Origin: JBGAQP01 sp044220635
Lineage (GTDB): Bacteria; Pseudomonadota; Gammaproteobacteria; Burkholderiales; Usitatibacteraceae
Length of the DNA stretch: 64,000 nucleotides
Direction: 5' to 3'
Assembly: GCA_044220635.1 (NCBI GenBank)
Contig: JBGAQP010000009.1
Coordinates: 1-64,000, forward strand
A program made the position numbers and the translations under genes. Below the pieces are notes generated by a model. It saw only the letters and a list, made by a program, of their open reading frames with translations, did not search any database and had not been told where the DNA came from. Positions 63,358 to 64,000 of this stretch are shown here, piece after piece. How positions within the stretch are numbered: position 1 is the first letter of the stretch; every line of letters begins with the position of its first letter.

Positions 63358-63497
63358 GGTTCCTCCTGGATTGATTGTCGGGCTGCGATGGCGCCGCGCC
63401 GGCCCGGTGGTCGGAAACCGCCGGGGACGGGAGCGGCTATCATGCACCGCGCGGTCGCAACCCCGCAATTGCGCCGGCGTCCCTGCGCTTCCGGCCC

Positions 63498-63518
63498 CCC
63501 GGGCGCCCGTCGCCCGGG
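63498..63518. repeat. Hairpin just past the guaA stop
   Basis: CCCGGGCG / CGCCCGGG, a perfect 8-base stem with loop CCCGT, two bases beyond the guaA stop codon on the minus strand. No T tract follows, so it is a possible 3' stabiliser or weak terminator ahead of the TRAP operon. Confidence 0.45.
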
Positions 63519-63519
63519 C

Positions 63520-64000
63520 CTACTCCCACTCGATGGTGGCCGGCGGCTTCGAGGAGACGTCGTAGACGACGCGATTGATGCCGCGCACCTCGTTGATGAT
63601 GCGGTTCGAGACGCGCGCCAAGAGGTCGTAGGGCAGTTCCGCCCAGTGCGCGGTCATGAAGTCGGTGGTCTGCACCGCGCGCAGCGCCACCACGTGGTCG
63701 TAGGTGCGCCCGTCGCCCATCACCCCCACGGAGCGCACCGGCAGGAACACGGCGAAGGCCTGCGCGACCTTGTCGTACCAGGAGGTCCCGGCGGCGTCCC
63801 GGGCCTTGCGCAGCTCCTCGATGTAGATCGCGTCCGCGCGCTGCAGGAGCTCGGCGAATTCCGCCCTGACTTCGCCGAGGATGCGCACGCCCAGCCCCGG
63901 CCCGGGAAAGGGGTGGCGGTAGACGAGGCTGCGGTCGAGGCCGAGGGCCACACCGAGCGAGCGCACCTCGTCCTTGAAGAGTTCGCGCAGGGGCTCGAGG
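63520..64000 (-). CDS. guaA: GMP synthase (glutamine-hydrolysing), C-terminal part
   Basis: The last 160 codons of guaA, cut by the window edge. The dimerisation domain is visible: LEPLRELFKDEVRSLGV, the signature HPFPGPGLGVRILGEV, and the C-terminal KPPATIEWE. The enzyme makes GMP from XMP with glutamine. The gene ends 162 bases ahead of dctP in the same direction. Confidence 0.96.
   Translation of the reverse strand, partial: LEPLRELFKDEVRSLGVALGLDRSLVYRHPFPGPGLGVRILGEVRAEFAELLQRADAIYIEELRKARDAAGTSWYDKVAQAFAVFLPVRSVGVMGDGRTYDHVVALRAVQTTDFMTAHWAELPYDLLARVSNRIINEVRGINRVVYDVSSKPPATIEWE

Overview
The window reads as an ordinary stretch of chromosome from a G+C-rich betaproteobacterium. Evidence: codon use is strongly G/C at third positions throughout; dihydrolipoamide dehydrogenase carries its own lipoyl domain; tripartite tricarboxylate (TctABC/Bug) transporters are present; and there is an orn / Ste24 peptidase / pterin dehydratase / rsgA neighbourhood. 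LexA is the atypical type known from the Gallionella-Sideroxydans-Nitrosomonas-Methylophilus part of the Betaproteobacteria, and its promoter carries GAAC-N4-GTTC boxes. I infer the order Nitrosomonadales or a close relative; genus cannot be fixed. I saw no tRNA, rRNA, CRISPR array, transposase, integrase or phage gene.

Layout. 1-10246 (minus strand): the 5' end of a type IV pilin gene with a textbook sigma-54 promoter, then upstream of it a fused membrane/spermidine-synthase-like protein and a signalling block: PP2C phosphatase, double-FHA protein, metallo-beta-lactamase-fold phosphodiesterase, GAF-GspE traffic ATPase and GAF-HD-GYP protein. 10697-16508 (plus): the pyruvate dehydrogenase operon aceE-aceF-lpdA. 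16545-24362 (minus): a GAF protein and a Nudix hydrolase, a DUF3422 membrane protein, alaS, and lexA-recA-recX followed by a small OB-fold-like lipoprotein. 24520-29935 (minus): a ugpBAEC glycerol-3-phosphate importer trailed by a GNAT acetyltransferase and PncC. 30084-32306 (minus): an unknown protein, a BNR-repeat protein and a MoaD/ThiS-like protein. 32392-37063: glpK, orn (minus), Ste24 peptidase, pterin dehydratase, rsgA.

37073-39537 (minus): the complete three-gene AmmeMemoRadiSam system. 39634-44734: a TctABC transporter, a CobD/CbiB-like membrane protein and a second, divergent TctC. 44739-44862: three hairpins between convergent transcripts. 44957-49802 (minus): an ornithine/lysine decarboxylase with a 40-codon upstream ORF, then a compact run of thioesterase, three proteins of unknown function, a PLP ammonia-lyase and an acyltransferase. 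49983-54959: dcd, mrp, metG, a GGQ release-factor-like protein and acylphosphatase. 54973-64000 (minus): dnaE, tadA, a class III aminotransferase, a TRAP transporter (DctPQM) and the 3' part of guaA.

Most of the window is housekeeping. The parts most worth attention are the LexA promoter, the leader ORF before the decarboxylase, the FHA/PP2C/HD-GYP/GspE block beside a pilin gene, the AmmeMemoRadiSam trio, and the BNR plus ubiquitin-like pair.
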